Shown here: in pieces, positions 18,250-28,024 of the stretch
Layout: every line of letters begins with the position of its first letter
Numbering within the stretch: position 1 is the first letter of the stretch
Source of the DNA: Nitrospirota bacterium
Lineage (GTDB): Bacteria; Nitrospirota; Nitrospiria; 2-01-FULL-66-17
Direction of reading: 5' to 3'
Assembly: GCA_040757335.1 (NCBI GenBank)
Contig: JBFLXB010000029.1
Location: 1 to 50,736 of the forward strand
Length of the DNA: 50,736 nucleotides
Position numbers and translations under genes: made by a program
Notes under the pieces: model-generated
What the model saw: the letters and a program-made list of their open reading frames with translations, nothing else
Databases searched by the model: none
What the model was told of the DNA's origin: nothing

Positions 18250-18827
18250 TGACACCGTCGCCAAGAATCCTCCGCGAACGTCTCGTCACAGTCTGCGAAT
18301 TTTTCGAGCGACAACGAATCAAATATATGCTCGTCGGCGGACTCGCCGTCGGAATCTGGGTCGCGCCGAGGGCTACGTCCGACTTGGATTTCGTGGTCGG
18401 CATTGACGAATCCCGGCTCCCGGCCTTGGCCGAAGCCGCAGAACAAGCCGGCTTCGTGATTTTTGATCCTAAACCGGTTCGATTTCAGCGCATGATGCTG
18501 TTCCGCATGTTCCTCAAAGAGGAGCGAGATCTACTCTTGATTGACTGTCTACTGGCGGGAGACGACTACACGAAGCAGGCGCTCTCTCGCACCGTCCAGA
18601 TCGCTATTGCAGGGCACTCGGTGGAGGTTTGTGCTCCCGAAGACCTCCTCCTGCTCAAACTCGTCGCGGCTCGTGGACTGGATTTGGCTGATGCTGAAAA
18701 CGTGGCCCGTTTTCAGCATCAGCGGATGGATCGGTCTTATTTGGCCACGTGGGCCGAGCGCCTTGCCGTTTCGGAAGCTCTCACCCAACTCATGACGAAC
18801 GCCGCATCGCCGGACAAGCCAACCTAA
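18249..18827 (+). CDS. Nucleotidyltransferase of the MNT/AbiEii-like superfamily
   Basis: 192 aa. The N-terminal nucleotidyltransferase core is LVGGLAVGIWVAPRATSDLD followed by FVV (residues about 28-50): the glycine pair and the TxDxD metal-binding aspartates. LLLIDCLL supplies the probable third acidic residue (Asp about 98), and APEDLLLLKLVAARGLDLAD is the common C-terminal helix. Relatives serve as toxins (AbiEii) or antitoxins (MNT of MNT-HEPN pairs), but here the partner is neither AbiEi nor HEPN. The function is therefore open. It is coupled to the small gene upstream and, through it, to aroC. Confidence 0.85.
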   Translation: MTPSPRILRERLVTVCEFFERQRIKYMLVGGLAVGIWVAPRATSDLDFVVGIDESRLPALAEAAEQAGFVIFDPKPVRFQRMMLFRMFLKEERDLLLIDCLLAGDDYTKQALSRTVQIAIAGHSVEVCAPEDLLLLKLVAARGLDLADAENVARFQHQRMDRSYLATWAERLAVSEALTQLMTNAASPDKPT

Positions 18828-18841
18828 CAAGGAGACCGCCG

Positions 18842-19048
18842 ATGCAAAAGAACGTCGGAAGCCTGGATCGCTTCTACCGGTTCGGCATCGGCTTTCTCTC
18901 CGTCGCCTTGGTCGTGGTCTCGGAATCGATCCTGCTCAAAATCGTCTTCGCGCTCGTGGCCATCTTCGGTATCGTCACCGCGTTCACTGGCTATTGCCCC
19001 CTCAACGCAAAGTTCGGAGTCGATACCACGAAACGAAAATCACGCTGA
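18842..19048 (+). CDS. DUF2892 small membrane protein
   Basis: 68 aa with an AAGGAG ribosome-binding site at 18829. NVGSLDRFYRFGIG is the DUF2892 start, followed by two hydrophobic helices (about 14-28 and 31-50) and the conserved TGYCPLNAKFG. Similar to the membrane tail of YgaP; the role of the stand-alone form is unknown. It ends the aroC-side gene group and is convergent with the TIGR03545 gene. Confidence 0.88.
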   Translation: MQKNVGSLDRFYRFGIGFLSVALVVVSESILLKIVFALVAIFGIVTAFTGYCPLNAKFGVDTTKRKSR

Positions 19049-19245
19049 GGCCATCCGCCCGCCTGTAACAGTCCAGTCAGACCATTAGCTTCACACCGCT
19101 AAGGCCATGCCGTTTTCTCGCGCGTCTGGCTGATCAAACCTTTTAAAACCACCGGGGTTGTGTGGAAGTGGCGGGCCACTCTTCGAATGGGACCCGGTTC
19201 AAACAAACACAGCGGACGGCAATGAATGATTGATGAATAATTGAT

Positions 19246-19265
19246 ATTCGTGACAATTCGTGACA
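19246..19265. repeat. 10-bp tandem duplication in a convergent intergenic region
   Basis: ATTCGTGACA occurs twice in direct tandem, just after the TIGR03545 stop. The 220-bp gap 19049-19269 is AT-richer than its surroundings and holds no other recognisable feature; no clear intrinsic terminator is present. Confidence 0.6.
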
Positions 19266-19269
19266 GGAA

Positions 19270-21054
19270 CTAAAACGGCAGCTTCAGGCCTTTGATCTTG
19301 GGTGCAAGTTGCTCGCTGAGCAGCTTGTTGAGCGCGTCGCTGCGCGAGGCCAGGGCTTGGCCCAGTTCCCCGTAGCCCGCGAGTTGCTTCTTCAGATCCT
19401 CCAGCGGCCCGTTTACTTTTTCCGCAATGGCGGCTTTCAGGTCGGCCTCGAGTCGAGCCGCTTGCTCCGAGACCATCTTCCCCACGGCGTTTTTGAGCAC
19501 GGCGTCCAAATCCGATGTCACCTTGACGTCAGGGTTCCGGGTCGTGCCGGTGACCGTGGCGCCGAGATGGAAGGCTTGGACGTCCGCCAGGGCCGAAGCG
19601 ATCGCCTCTGCCACGCGCCCCTCGGGTTTGTGCTCGCCGGTTGAGAAGTGCACACCGGAGAGTCGGGAATCGATGGTCGCGTCGAGGGCGCCGCTCGCGA
19701 TCACGGCTTTCAGATCCAGATCGGCTTTCGCGCCGTCGAGCACCACCGGCCACTTGGGGTTGTCCGAGAGCACGGCGCGCTGGATGCCGTACCCGTCGGC
19801 GTTGAGGGTCACGGTATCGCGCGGCTGGTCCGGTCGCACGCGGTTGATTTCGCCGCGCAGGGCCACGGTGCGCAATTGTTGGAGCTTGTCGCCGGCGAAC
19901 TCAAACGTGGTGGGCGCGCCCAGGATGTCCTGGTCCGGCGTGATCCGAAGGACTTCACCTTTCAGCGTGCCCGCGGGGATTTCAGCTGTGACCCGCGCGG
20001 TGCGGATCAAAAAGTCCGGCAGGGGTTGGCGCTCACGAAATTTCACGTCGATGCCTTTGCCGCGCAGCGGTTTGACCTGTTCAGGCCCCCCGGTCTTGCC
20101 GGCGCTCGCCAACGCGGGCTGGAGCCGTTCGTACCACGCCGCGCTGGTCTTGGCCCAGTATCCGATGTTCCCGCCGAACAGCGCGGCAGCCACGTTCCCC
20201 ATTCCGCCGGCGGTCAGGCTGTACTTTTCCCTGAGCCGCTTGAGGTCCGCCTGCGGCGCGGCCGCGACTTCGTCGATGCGGCGCTTGAACGCGGCCAGGT
20301 CTTTGGACAAGTCTTCGCGCGCGCCTTTGACCTGATCCAGGTCCGCCATCACGTCCTTGCGCAGCTGGGCGGCTTCCGCCACGTTGCCCAGCAACGCCTC
20401 GGCTCCGCCTTTGGCCGATTTTCTGATCTCATCGGCCCGGCGTCGGTACTCATCCAGCTTCGCCTTGTCGGACACCTGCGCCACGCGTTGCTTCCAGCGC
20501 TCGCGCCCCGCGTCGATCTCGCCCCGCACGGTTTCCACGAGCTTGAGCGATTCCAAATCCTCCTTGGCCAGGATGTCCTTGGCGCTGGGCAAATCGAGCG
20601 AGGGCATGGCAAAAAACGAGTCTTCCCCTTCTTTGGATTCTTCCTTCTTCTCTTCCCGGCGGACGATCGCGCCCGATGTCTGGCGCTGGGTGTTGAACTG
20701 CATCCCGTCGATCGCCATCTCGTCGATGATCACCTTGCGCCGCAGGAGTTGGAGCGCCTCCATCCCGAACGCCATACGGGTGATCTCGACCGCGTTCCGC
20801 ATGGGCTGGTCGGGGTTGGTGACTTGTAACCGCTTCAGTTCGATCCCCAGAGGGATGAGCGAGACATCGGCGTGGTCCAACTCCACCTTTGCGCCGACCA
20901 ATTTGCTCCCGGCCGCCTCGATGGCGCGCTCCACCAGTCCATCGATCACCAAGAACCAGATCGCCAACCCGAGGCCGACCACCGCCACGAACGCGATCAG
21001 ACCCGGCCAGCGAATCCGCACCGCTCCAATCCACTTCACGAGCCGGTCCCCCAA
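19270..21054 (-). CDS. TIGR03545 family membrane-anchored protein
   Basis: 594 aa. An N-terminal transmembrane helix (LIAFVAVVGLGLAIWFLVID, residues 19-38) anchors a large extracytoplasmic part: an AsmA-like beta region (LVGAKVELDHADVSLIPLGI), a long charged coiled-coil middle (about 130-290) and a C-terminal beta-rich region. The family is known as the partner of TIGR03546, with no assigned function. The AsmA-like start suggests envelope or lipid transport, which is only an inference. It overlaps the upstream TIGR03546 gene by 19 bp. Confidence 0.85.
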   Translation of the reverse strand: MGDRLVKWIGAVRIRWPGLIAFVAVVGLGLAIWFLVIDGLVERAIEAAGSKLVGAKVELDHADVSLIPLGIELKRLQVTNPDQPMRNAVEITRMAFGMEALQLLRRKVIIDEMAIDGMQFNTQRQTSGAIVRREEKKEESKEGEDSFFAMPSLDLPSAKDILAKEDLESLKLVETVRGEIDAGRERWKQRVAQVSDKAKLDEYRRRADEIRKSAKGGAEALLGNVAEAAQLRKDVMADLDQVKGAREDLSKDLAAFKRRIDEVAAAPQADLKRLREKYSLTAGGMGNVAAALFGGNIGYWAKTSAAWYERLQPALASAGKTGGPEQVKPLRGKGIDVKFRERQPLPDFLIRTARVTAEIPAGTLKGEVLRITPDQDILGAPTTFEFAGDKLQQLRTVALRGEINRVRPDQPRDTVTLNADGYGIQRAVLSDNPKWPVVLDGAKADLDLKAVIASGALDATIDSRLSGVHFSTGEHKPEGRVAEAIASALADVQAFHLGATVTGTTRNPDVKVTSDLDAVLKNAVGKMVSEQAARLEADLKAAIAEKVNGPLEDLKKQLAGYGELGQALASRSDALNKLLSEQLAPKIKGLKLPF

Positions 21055-21557
21055 TTGGAATACGACCGGTACATCTGGAAGAACCGCGTCGCGGTCAACG
21101 CCTGCACCACCCGTAATTTCTTGACCTTCGCCAGGACGCGGTCCCGGTACTTTCTAATGGCCCAGTTGAAGCCCAAGACGGTGGGCACGAACAAGACGAG
21201 CGACGCGAGCAGGCTCCCCATGACGATGGAGTTGTTGAACCGCTCGATCCGCCAGAGCGTGGAGTTGTAAAGCGAGGTCCAGAGCCCTTCAAGGGACGGG
21301 GCCATCAGCACCGCGAGCCCGAGTCGATGAAACGACGGATCGAGGAGGTAGGCCACGCCGGAGAAGAACGCGGTGCCGAGCAGGAACGCGGACAGGTTCA
21401 CGCGCAGGAGCAGTACGATTAACAAGACGAGCAGATTGTGCAGGCTCCAGAACGGCGTGAGCCCCGCGATGAGGGAGAACGCCAGCGCGAGACTGATCTG
21501 ACCGGGTTCGGTCTCGGAGTTGAGGACCGTGAGCAGTTTAGCGGTTGCGCGCAGCAT
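21036..21557 (-). CDS. TIGR03546 family integral membrane protein
   Basis: 173 aa with three or four hydrophobic segments (LALAFSLIAGLTPFWSLHNL, LLVLLIVLLLRVNLSAFLLG, MGSLLASLVLFVPTVLGF). It is of the DUF2062-like small membrane type and co-occurs with TIGR03545. It is first of the two-gene unit; tRNA-Leu(TAA) lies about 40 bp upstream. Confidence 0.85.
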   Translation of the reverse strand: MLRATAKLLTVLNSETEPGQISLALAFSLIAGLTPFWSLHNLLVLLIVLLLRVNLSAFLLGTAFFSGVAYLLDPSFHRLGLAVLMAPSLEGLWTSLYNSTLWRIERFNNSIVMGSLLASLVLFVPTVLGFNWAIRKYRDRVLAKVKKLRVVQALTATRFFQMYRSYSNWGTGS

Positions 21558-21595
21558 CCCTGAGCGTCACGTCCTTGTCAACGGATCAACCGTTC

Positions 21596-21682
21596 TGGTG
21601 CCGGCGCCCGGGGTCGAACCGGGATGGGGTTGCCCCCGAGGGATTTTAAGTCCCTTGCGTCTGCCGATTCCGCCACGCCGGC
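21596..21682 (-). tRNA. tRNA-Leu(TAA)
   Basis: Acceptor GCCGGCG pairs with CGCCGGC, with discriminator A and encoded CCA (21596-21598). The anticodon stem AGGGA/TCCCT encloses loop CTTAAAA, giving anticodon TAA. It has a long variable arm and T-arm CCGGTTCGACCCCGG. Confidence 0.96.
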
Positions 21683-21713
21683 GTGCGGACACAGACTGCG
21701 GCTGGGCGCCGCG

Positions 21714-22331
21714 TCAGCCGCCGGGCGCAGGCGGCGCGGTCTGCGGATGTTTGAGCGAGTCGACCACCTGCCGGAGCTCCGTCGCGTGCGGATAGTCCGG
21801 GTGGGCTTTCATCAGGGCTTCCCATTTGGCGATCGCCTTCTGCTGATCGTGTTTATCCTCCAGCAGGATCACACCCAGGTTGTAGAGCGCCGCCGCGTTT
21901 TGGGGGTCTTTGGCCAGCACGCGGTTGAGTTCCGCGATCGCGTCATCGGTCTTACCCAGAAAGCGCAGCGCGATGGCCAGATCCATCCGGATTTCGGTGC
22001 GAGCGGGATCGACCTTGAGCGCGCGCTCGTACCAGTCCTTGGCGTGGTCGAAGCGTTTCAACGCCAGGTTGGCGTTGCCGAGCGCGGCCATCGCCTCCAC
22101 GTCTTTCGGGTCCTTTTCCACGCGCATTCGGTACTGCACGATGTCATCCATCGCCTTGGCGAGTGCCGGGTCCTGGGGGACCGGCGGACCGCCGGGGACG
22201 TCGGATGACGCGGCCGGCGGCGGGGCTTCGGCTGGCGGCGACTCCTTCTTGTCACACGCAGTGACCACCGCGAGGACAATCGCCAGCGCGCACCATGCGA
22301 GTGGGACGCGATGAATATTGTTCAGTGGCAT
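21714..22331 (-). CDS. TPR lipoprotein (paralogue 1)
   Basis: 205 aa. The signal peptide ends at AVVTAC, a lipobox with the lipidated Cys at about residue 26. A Pro/Ala-rich linker (to about 55) precedes three to four TPR motifs (MAALGNANLALKRFDHAKDW, MDLAIALRFLGKTDDAIAEL, LYNLGVILLEDKHDQQKAIA). Probably a periplasmic scaffold. It is clearly paralogous to the lipoprotein at 24305-24991; both share EKDPKD before the first TPR. The GGDEF gene lies between them. Confidence 0.87.
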   Translation of the reverse strand: MPLNNIHRVPLAWCALAIVLAVVTACDKKESPPAEAPPPAASSDVPGGPPVPQDPALAKAMDDIVQYRMRVEKDPKDVEAMAALGNANLALKRFDHAKDWYERALKVDPARTEIRMDLAIALRFLGKTDDAIAELNRVLAKDPQNAAALYNLGVILLEDKHDQQKAIAKWEALMKAHPDYPHATELRQVVDSLKHPQTAPPAPGG

Positions 22332-22411
22332 GCGGCGAATTGTAGCGGAGCCGTCGAGAACGTGTCAAACGAGTGGCGAAGCACCTCGCAGCGCGCCAAG
22401 CGCGCGACCCG

Positions 22412-24226
22412 TTACGCGGCCTTGGCGATGTTGGCGGTGTCCCCGTCGGCCGGCTTGACCGCATGGACGCACCCGCCGCCCGTGGCCTTGGCTTGGTACA
22501 AGGCGAAATCCGCGGCCCGCAGCAGCGACTCTTTGTCGCGGCCGTGCTCGGGATACGCCGCCACCCCCAAGCTGGCCGAGAGCGCGATCCGATCCTGCGC
22601 CACGGTCAGAGGCAGGCTCGTGATCCGGCGCAGGATCCGGTTGGCCGCGGCCATCGCGTCTTTGAGCGTGGTCTCGGGGAACAAGACGAGCATTTCGTCG
22701 CCACCGTACCGCCCGGCCACGTCGGTGGTACGCGTCACCGAGCGAATCGCGTCGCAGAACCGGCGGATGGCGGCGTCACCCGCCTGATGGCCGCCCTTCT
22801 CGTTGATCGCCTTGAGATTGTCCACGTCGATGAAGACCAGCGCAAACGGCCGACCGTGCCGCGCCGCAAGGAGGAATTCGTCCGTCAACCGGTCCTCGAA
22901 GGCCCGGCGGTTGACGAAGCCCGTGAGGCCGTCGACCGTGGCGAGGCGCTCGGCCTCCTCGCGGAGCACGATGAGCCGAAGCGCCTGCGCAGCGTCGTGG
23001 GTAATCCTGACGACCAGATCCTCATCCGCATCCGAGAACGTTCCATGCCCGGGATCGAACAGGTAGAGCTGCGAGCGCGCGCCGGCTTCGACCGCGACCG
23101 GCACCGTCATCAAGGCACGGACGGCGCCTGCCCACGGAAGACCCTGCAAGCGGGCGTCGTGCTCCGCCGCCTGGATGCGCAACGGGCGATCCCCGGAGGG
23201 CAACGCCGAGATCAAGGCCTGCCGCTCGTCGAGCGTTGCGGCAGGTCCCGGCGCGATTCCGGATTCGATCAGGTGCACGACCTCCCCGTGGTCGTTGAGC
23301 ACCGCCAACACCCCGTACTGGGCGTCGGTCGCGGAGCACGCGAAGGTTGCCAGCGTGCGCGACACGTCGTCCCTCGAACCTCCTCGGCGGAACGCGCGGC
23401 CGGCCGCGTAGAGCACCTCCAGGCGCCGGGACCGGCGCTGCGCCTCTTCCTGCGAGACCGTCAACCGATCCACCAACTCGTTGAACGCGCCGGAGACCCT
23501 CCCGATCTCGTCGTGGCCGCGGACCGTCAACCTCGCATCGCCGCCCGAGGTCAGGGCCGAGATGCCCTGGGTGAGCGACGCCAGAGGACGCATCAGCCAG
23601 CGGGGGATCAACGCGAACGCAATCACCAATCCCACGGGCAGCCCGATCGCCAACGCGATGAGCAGTCGTGTCGCCGTGGTGGCGTAAGCGGCCGCGCGCT
23701 GCCTCCAGTCGGTGAGGTCGGCGTCGACCAGCGCGTGAAACCGAGCGGCCTTGGCGTTGACCTCGTCCGAGAGGCGATTGACCGTGTTCATCACCCGGAT
23801 GGCTTGAGGGTCGCCCGCCGGGTGTTCGACAAACAGCACCTCGACCGCGAGCGTGCTCAGGTGCGCGACGTCGTCGTGAATATCGCGCGCGACCGTCTGC
23901 CACTCGGCATCCCCATGGTCGCGTTGCAACGCGGAGAGCAGCCCGGAGATTTCGAGCACCGATCGGTCGAAAGCGTCGCGGCGAGACACGTCTTCGGTCA
24001 AGAGATAGTCGTTCACCGGAGCCAGCAAACCGGCCAGGTCCAGTTGCAGGCGATCCGTCAACGCCATGCGCGAGGCGAGGCGCTCCGCGTCGCGTGTGGC
24101 GCGGGCCAGGTCGTTGATCACGTAACCCAGCCCCGCGGTGACGCCCGCGACCAACAAGGCCGCCCCGGCCGCGACAAGCGTCAACCGCGCGCGCATGGAA
24201 TAGGTCATGGCCATCAAGAGCCGCAC
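22412..24226 (-). CDS. Membrane sensor with HAMP, GAF and GGDEF domains
   Basis: 604 aa. Transmembrane helices at about 14-36 and 187-207 flank a helical extracytoplasmic sensor of CHASE3/four-helix type. HAMP spans about 208-262, a GAF domain about 265-420 (TLATFACSATDAQYGVLAVL) and GGDEF about 425-590. The signature is GGDEM (508-512) instead of GGDEF; the first four residues, which matter for catalysis, are intact, so activity is plausible. An I-site RTTD (499-502) suggests product inhibition. It lies between two TPR lipoprotein genes in the same orientation. Confidence 0.9.
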   Translation of the reverse strand: MRLLMAMTYSMRARLTLVAAGAALLVAGVTAGLGYVINDLARATRDAERLASRMALTDRLQLDLAGLLAPVNDYLLTEDVSRRDAFDRSVLEISGLLSALQRDHGDAEWQTVARDIHDDVAHLSTLAVEVLFVEHPAGDPQAIRVMNTVNRLSDEVNAKAARFHALVDADLTDWRQRAAAYATTATRLLIALAIGLPVGLVIAFALIPRWLMRPLASLTQGISALTSGGDARLTVRGHDEIGRVSGAFNELVDRLTVSQEEAQRRSRRLEVLYAAGRAFRRGGSRDDVSRTLATFACSATDAQYGVLAVLNDHGEVVHLIESGIAPGPAATLDERQALISALPSGDRPLRIQAAEHDARLQGLPWAGAVRALMTVPVAVEAGARSQLYLFDPGHGTFSDADEDLVVRITHDAAQALRLIVLREEAERLATVDGLTGFVNRRAFEDRLTDEFLLAARHGRPFALVFIDVDNLKAINEKGGHQAGDAAIRRFCDAIRSVTRTTDVAGRYGGDEMLVLFPETTLKDAMAAANRILRRITSLPLTVAQDRIALSASLGVAAYPEHGRDKESLLRAADFALYQAKATGGGCVHAVKPADGDTANIAKAA

Positions 24227-24304
24227 CGGACGCCACGAAAGAATAGCAAAGTTACCGGCGGGCGCTACCCGGCAGGGGACGCCGGCGTCCGGTGCGAGGA
24301 GGGC

Positions 24305-24991
24305 TTACGAGCCCGAGGAAGGACGCGCGGGGCTTCGCGTCAAATCCGCTTCGATCTGGGCGATCTGTTGTCTGACCTCGGCCGCGGCCGGGGCCTCGGG
24401 GTACAGGCGCAACCAGGTGTTCCACGTCTCGACAGCCTTGCGCTTGTCCTGTTTGTCATAAAGGTAAAGAAAGCCCAAATTGTAGAGCGTGTTCTCGTGT
24501 CGCGGATCCGCGGCCAGGTTCTTTTGCAGCTCGGCAAACGCCTGCTCGGGCTTGCCCCCGTATTTGTACGCGATCGCCAGATTGGTCCGGACCTCGAGGT
24601 TCTGCGGGTCGACGGCCAGCGCGCGTCGATACAGATCCTGCGCCGCGTCGAAGCGGGAGATCATCATGTTCGCGTTCGCCAAGGAGACCAACGCCTCGAG
24701 ATCCTTGGGGTCCTTCTCCAGCCGCGTCTTGAACGCCATGATGTCTTCCATGGGGTTGCGGGTGCCTGGGGGCAGCGACCGGTTGGCGGCCAGCGCCGAT
24801 GGATCAGCCGGAGCCGAGGGGGTGGTCAGCGGAGGGTGATTGGGCGGGAGCGCGGTGTTGGGCTGGATCGGAGGGGGAAGGCCGGCTTCGCCGACGGGCT
24901 CCGGGAGCCCCTCGCCTTGAGGCTTCTGGCAGCCTTGCACCAACAGGCCCGCGAAGACGCACAGTGCGGCAACCCCAACGATCGCTCTCAT
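24305..24991 (-). CDS. TPR lipoprotein (paralogue 2)
   Basis: 228 aa from the ATG at 24991. MRAIVGVAALCVFAGLLVQG then Cys is a clear lipoprotein signal. A long Pro-rich linker (residues about 25-75) leads to TPR motifs (LVSLANANMMISRFDAAQDL, TNLAIAYKYGGKPEQAFAEL, LYNLGFLYLYDKQDKRKAVE). It is paralogous to the protein at 21714. The frame upstream of this ATG crosses the mini-repeat and is not coding. Confidence 0.87.
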   Translation of the reverse strand: MRAIVGVAALCVFAGLLVQGCQKPQGEGLPEPVGEAGLPPPIQPNTALPPNHPPLTTPSAPADPSALAANRSLPPGTRNPMEDIMAFKTRLEKDPKDLEALVSLANANMMISRFDAAQDLYRRALAVDPQNLEVRTNLAIAYKYGGKPEQAFAELQKNLAADPRHENTLYNLGFLYLYDKQDKRKAVETWNTWLRLYPEAPAAAEVRQQIAQIEADLTRSPARPSSGS

Positions 24992-25051
24992 ACTCGTCAC
25001 TCTGCCTCCGGTTTGGTCCCTGCCCCGTTGTGAAAAACGCGAACAGCGTCG

Positions 25052-25094
25052 CAGGTCGCTCAAAAAGCTCCAGCCGCAAGGCCGCAGCAACCTG
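25052..25094 (+). repeat. Miniature relative of repeat R1
   Basis: Starts CAGGTCGCTCAAAAAGCTCC and ends GCAGCAACCTG. It matches the left about 35 bp of R1 and its last about 10 bp, with the middle deleted. It abuts the fumC TAG stop (25095-25097), placing it at that gene's 3' end. Confidence 0.7.
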
Positions 25095-26525
<1,431 letters not shown>

Positions 26526-26630
26526 GATGTCTCTCCGTCGTTCAGCAGGCGCGGATTGTATCACAATCCACCGGATCAACGGATGTTTCGACCTCTGGCG
26601 GCACGCTCGCACGCCCCTCCACATATCCGG

Positions 26631-26636
26631 TATAAT
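26631..26636 (+). promoter_or_regulatory. -10 box of the RNase D gene
   Basis: A perfect TATAAT, 68 bp before the ATG at 26705; no convincing -35 box is seen. Confidence 0.45.
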
Positions 26637-26704
26637 TTCAGCGTGCGACGAGATCGTCGATTTTCACACCGTTTCAGGGGTAGGACACAGACGTTGACCG
26701 GCCG

Positions 26705-27841
26705 TTGATGACTTCGCCTTCAGACTACGTATACATCACCTCTGCCGATGACTTGGCTCAGGCCGCCTCGATCTTGCGCCAAGCCACGGTGTTGGGAGTG
26801 GACACGGAATCGGACTCGCTGCACTCGTATCAGGAGCGTGTGTCCGTCATCCAGGTGAGCGACGGCAAGTTGAACGCGGTGGTCGATCCCTTGCTGCTCC
26901 CCGACGTCCAGCCCTTGGCGCCGCTGTTGGCCGACCCGGGCATCGTCAAGGTGTTTCACGGCGCGGACTACGACGTGGTGGGACTCAAGCGCGACTTCGG
27001 ATTCGGGATCGTGTCGATCTTTGACACGTGCCTCGCGGCTCAGGCCGCGGGTGAACCCAAGTACTCGCTGGGCGACCTGCTCGTACGCTACTTCGACGTG
27101 ACCCTCGAGAAGAAATACCAAAAGGCGCACTGGTCCAAGCGCCCGCTGTCTGCGGACATGCTGGCCTACGCGGCCAAGGACACCCAGTATCTCCCGTCCC
27201 TCTACGAGATCCTGCGCAAAGAAGCGCAGGCCAGGGGCCGTTTGCCCCAGATCGAAGAAGAGGGAGAATGGGTCAGCCGTCGGGAGTGGACCGGACGCGC
27301 GTTCGTTCCGGACGACTACCTGCGCATCAAAGGCGCGCAGGCGCTGCCGCCACCCGCGCAACGCGTGCTGCGCGCGCTGGCCGTGGTGCGCGACGCGTTG
27401 GCCAAGCGGGCCAACCGTCCGCCGTTCAAGGTGATCTCCGGCGACGACCTGCTCGCGATGGCCGTGAAACAACCCGCCACGCCCGCCGATCTGGAGGCCT
27501 TGTTTCCCTCGACGTCGGCCTCCGCTCGCCGCGAGCCCCGCCGGTGGCTGGAGGCGATCCGCGAGGGCCTGGCCGACAAGTCGCCGTTGCCCCAGCGCAG
27601 CGGGTTGCGCTTCGAACCGTTTTCCGCCGCGCAGGAACGGGCCTTTGCCCGCTTACGCGTGTGGCGCACCAATCAGGCCAAAGACGAAGGCGTGGAACCC
27701 GCCATGGTGTTTTCCACCGACCAGATCAAGTCGATCGTGCGCGCATGGCCCAAATCCGCGGAGGCGTTCGCCGCGATCCCCGGCATCCGCCGCTGGCAGG
27801 TCGCCCGCTACGGTGAAACCGTGCTGGCGCTGCTGGAATAA
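26705..27841 (+). CDS. rnd: Ribonuclease D
   Basis: 3'-to-5' exoribonuclease that trims tRNA and other small RNA precursors. The DEDDy exonuclease domain comes first: GVDTES (D33, E35), VFHGADYDVVGLKRDFG and YAAKDTQYLPSLYE (Tyr-type third motif). Two HRDC-type helical domains follow (about 210-300 and 310-375; QRVLRALAVVRDALAKRANR and AIPGIRRWQVARYG). At 378 aa it is typical. Divergent from fumC. Confidence 0.95.
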   Translation: MMTSPSDYVYITSADDLAQAASILRQATVLGVDTESDSLHSYQERVSVIQVSDGKLNAVVDPLLLPDVQPLAPLLADPGIVKVFHGADYDVVGLKRDFGFGIVSIFDTCLAAQAAGEPKYSLGDLLVRYFDVTLEKKYQKAHWSKRPLSADMLAYAAKDTQYLPSLYEILRKEAQARGRLPQIEEEGEWVSRREWTGRAFVPDDYLRIKGAQALPPPAQRVLRALAVVRDALAKRANRPPFKVISGDDLLAMAVKQPATPADLEALFPSTSASARREPRRWLEAIREGLADKSPLPQRSGLRFEPFSAAQERAFARLRVWRTNQAKDEGVEPAMVFSTDQIKSIVRAWPKSAEAFAAIPGIRRWQVARYGETVLALLE

Positions 27842-27966
27842 CCGTCCGCGACCAAAGGTTCCACGGTCCGCCACGCCGTCCTCGTCATAAGTCCTGCGCT
27901 TGACAGAAGGAGTTTCCGCTCTCCGATCACATCCGGCCGTAGCCCGCACACGAAACTCGCGTTCCC

Positions 27967-27996
27967 TTGACTTCATCGCGCGGGATGCGCTAGAGA
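27967..27996 (+). promoter_or_regulatory. Promoter of the mscS-trehalose synthase operon
   Basis: TTGACT (27967-27972), 18 bp, TAGAGA (27991-27996). The ribosome-binding site CGGAGAA precedes the ATG at 28025. Confidence 0.5.
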
Positions 27997-28024
27997 GCCT
28001 AGCATCCCCCTACGGAGAATCGGA

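Noticed and set aside
22373-25033. Open frame of 886 codons on the plus strand
   Set aside because: Antisense to the GGDEF protein and both TPR lipoproteins, which have clear domains. Its Arg/Gln-rich composition is the usual antisense shadow in GC-rich DNA.
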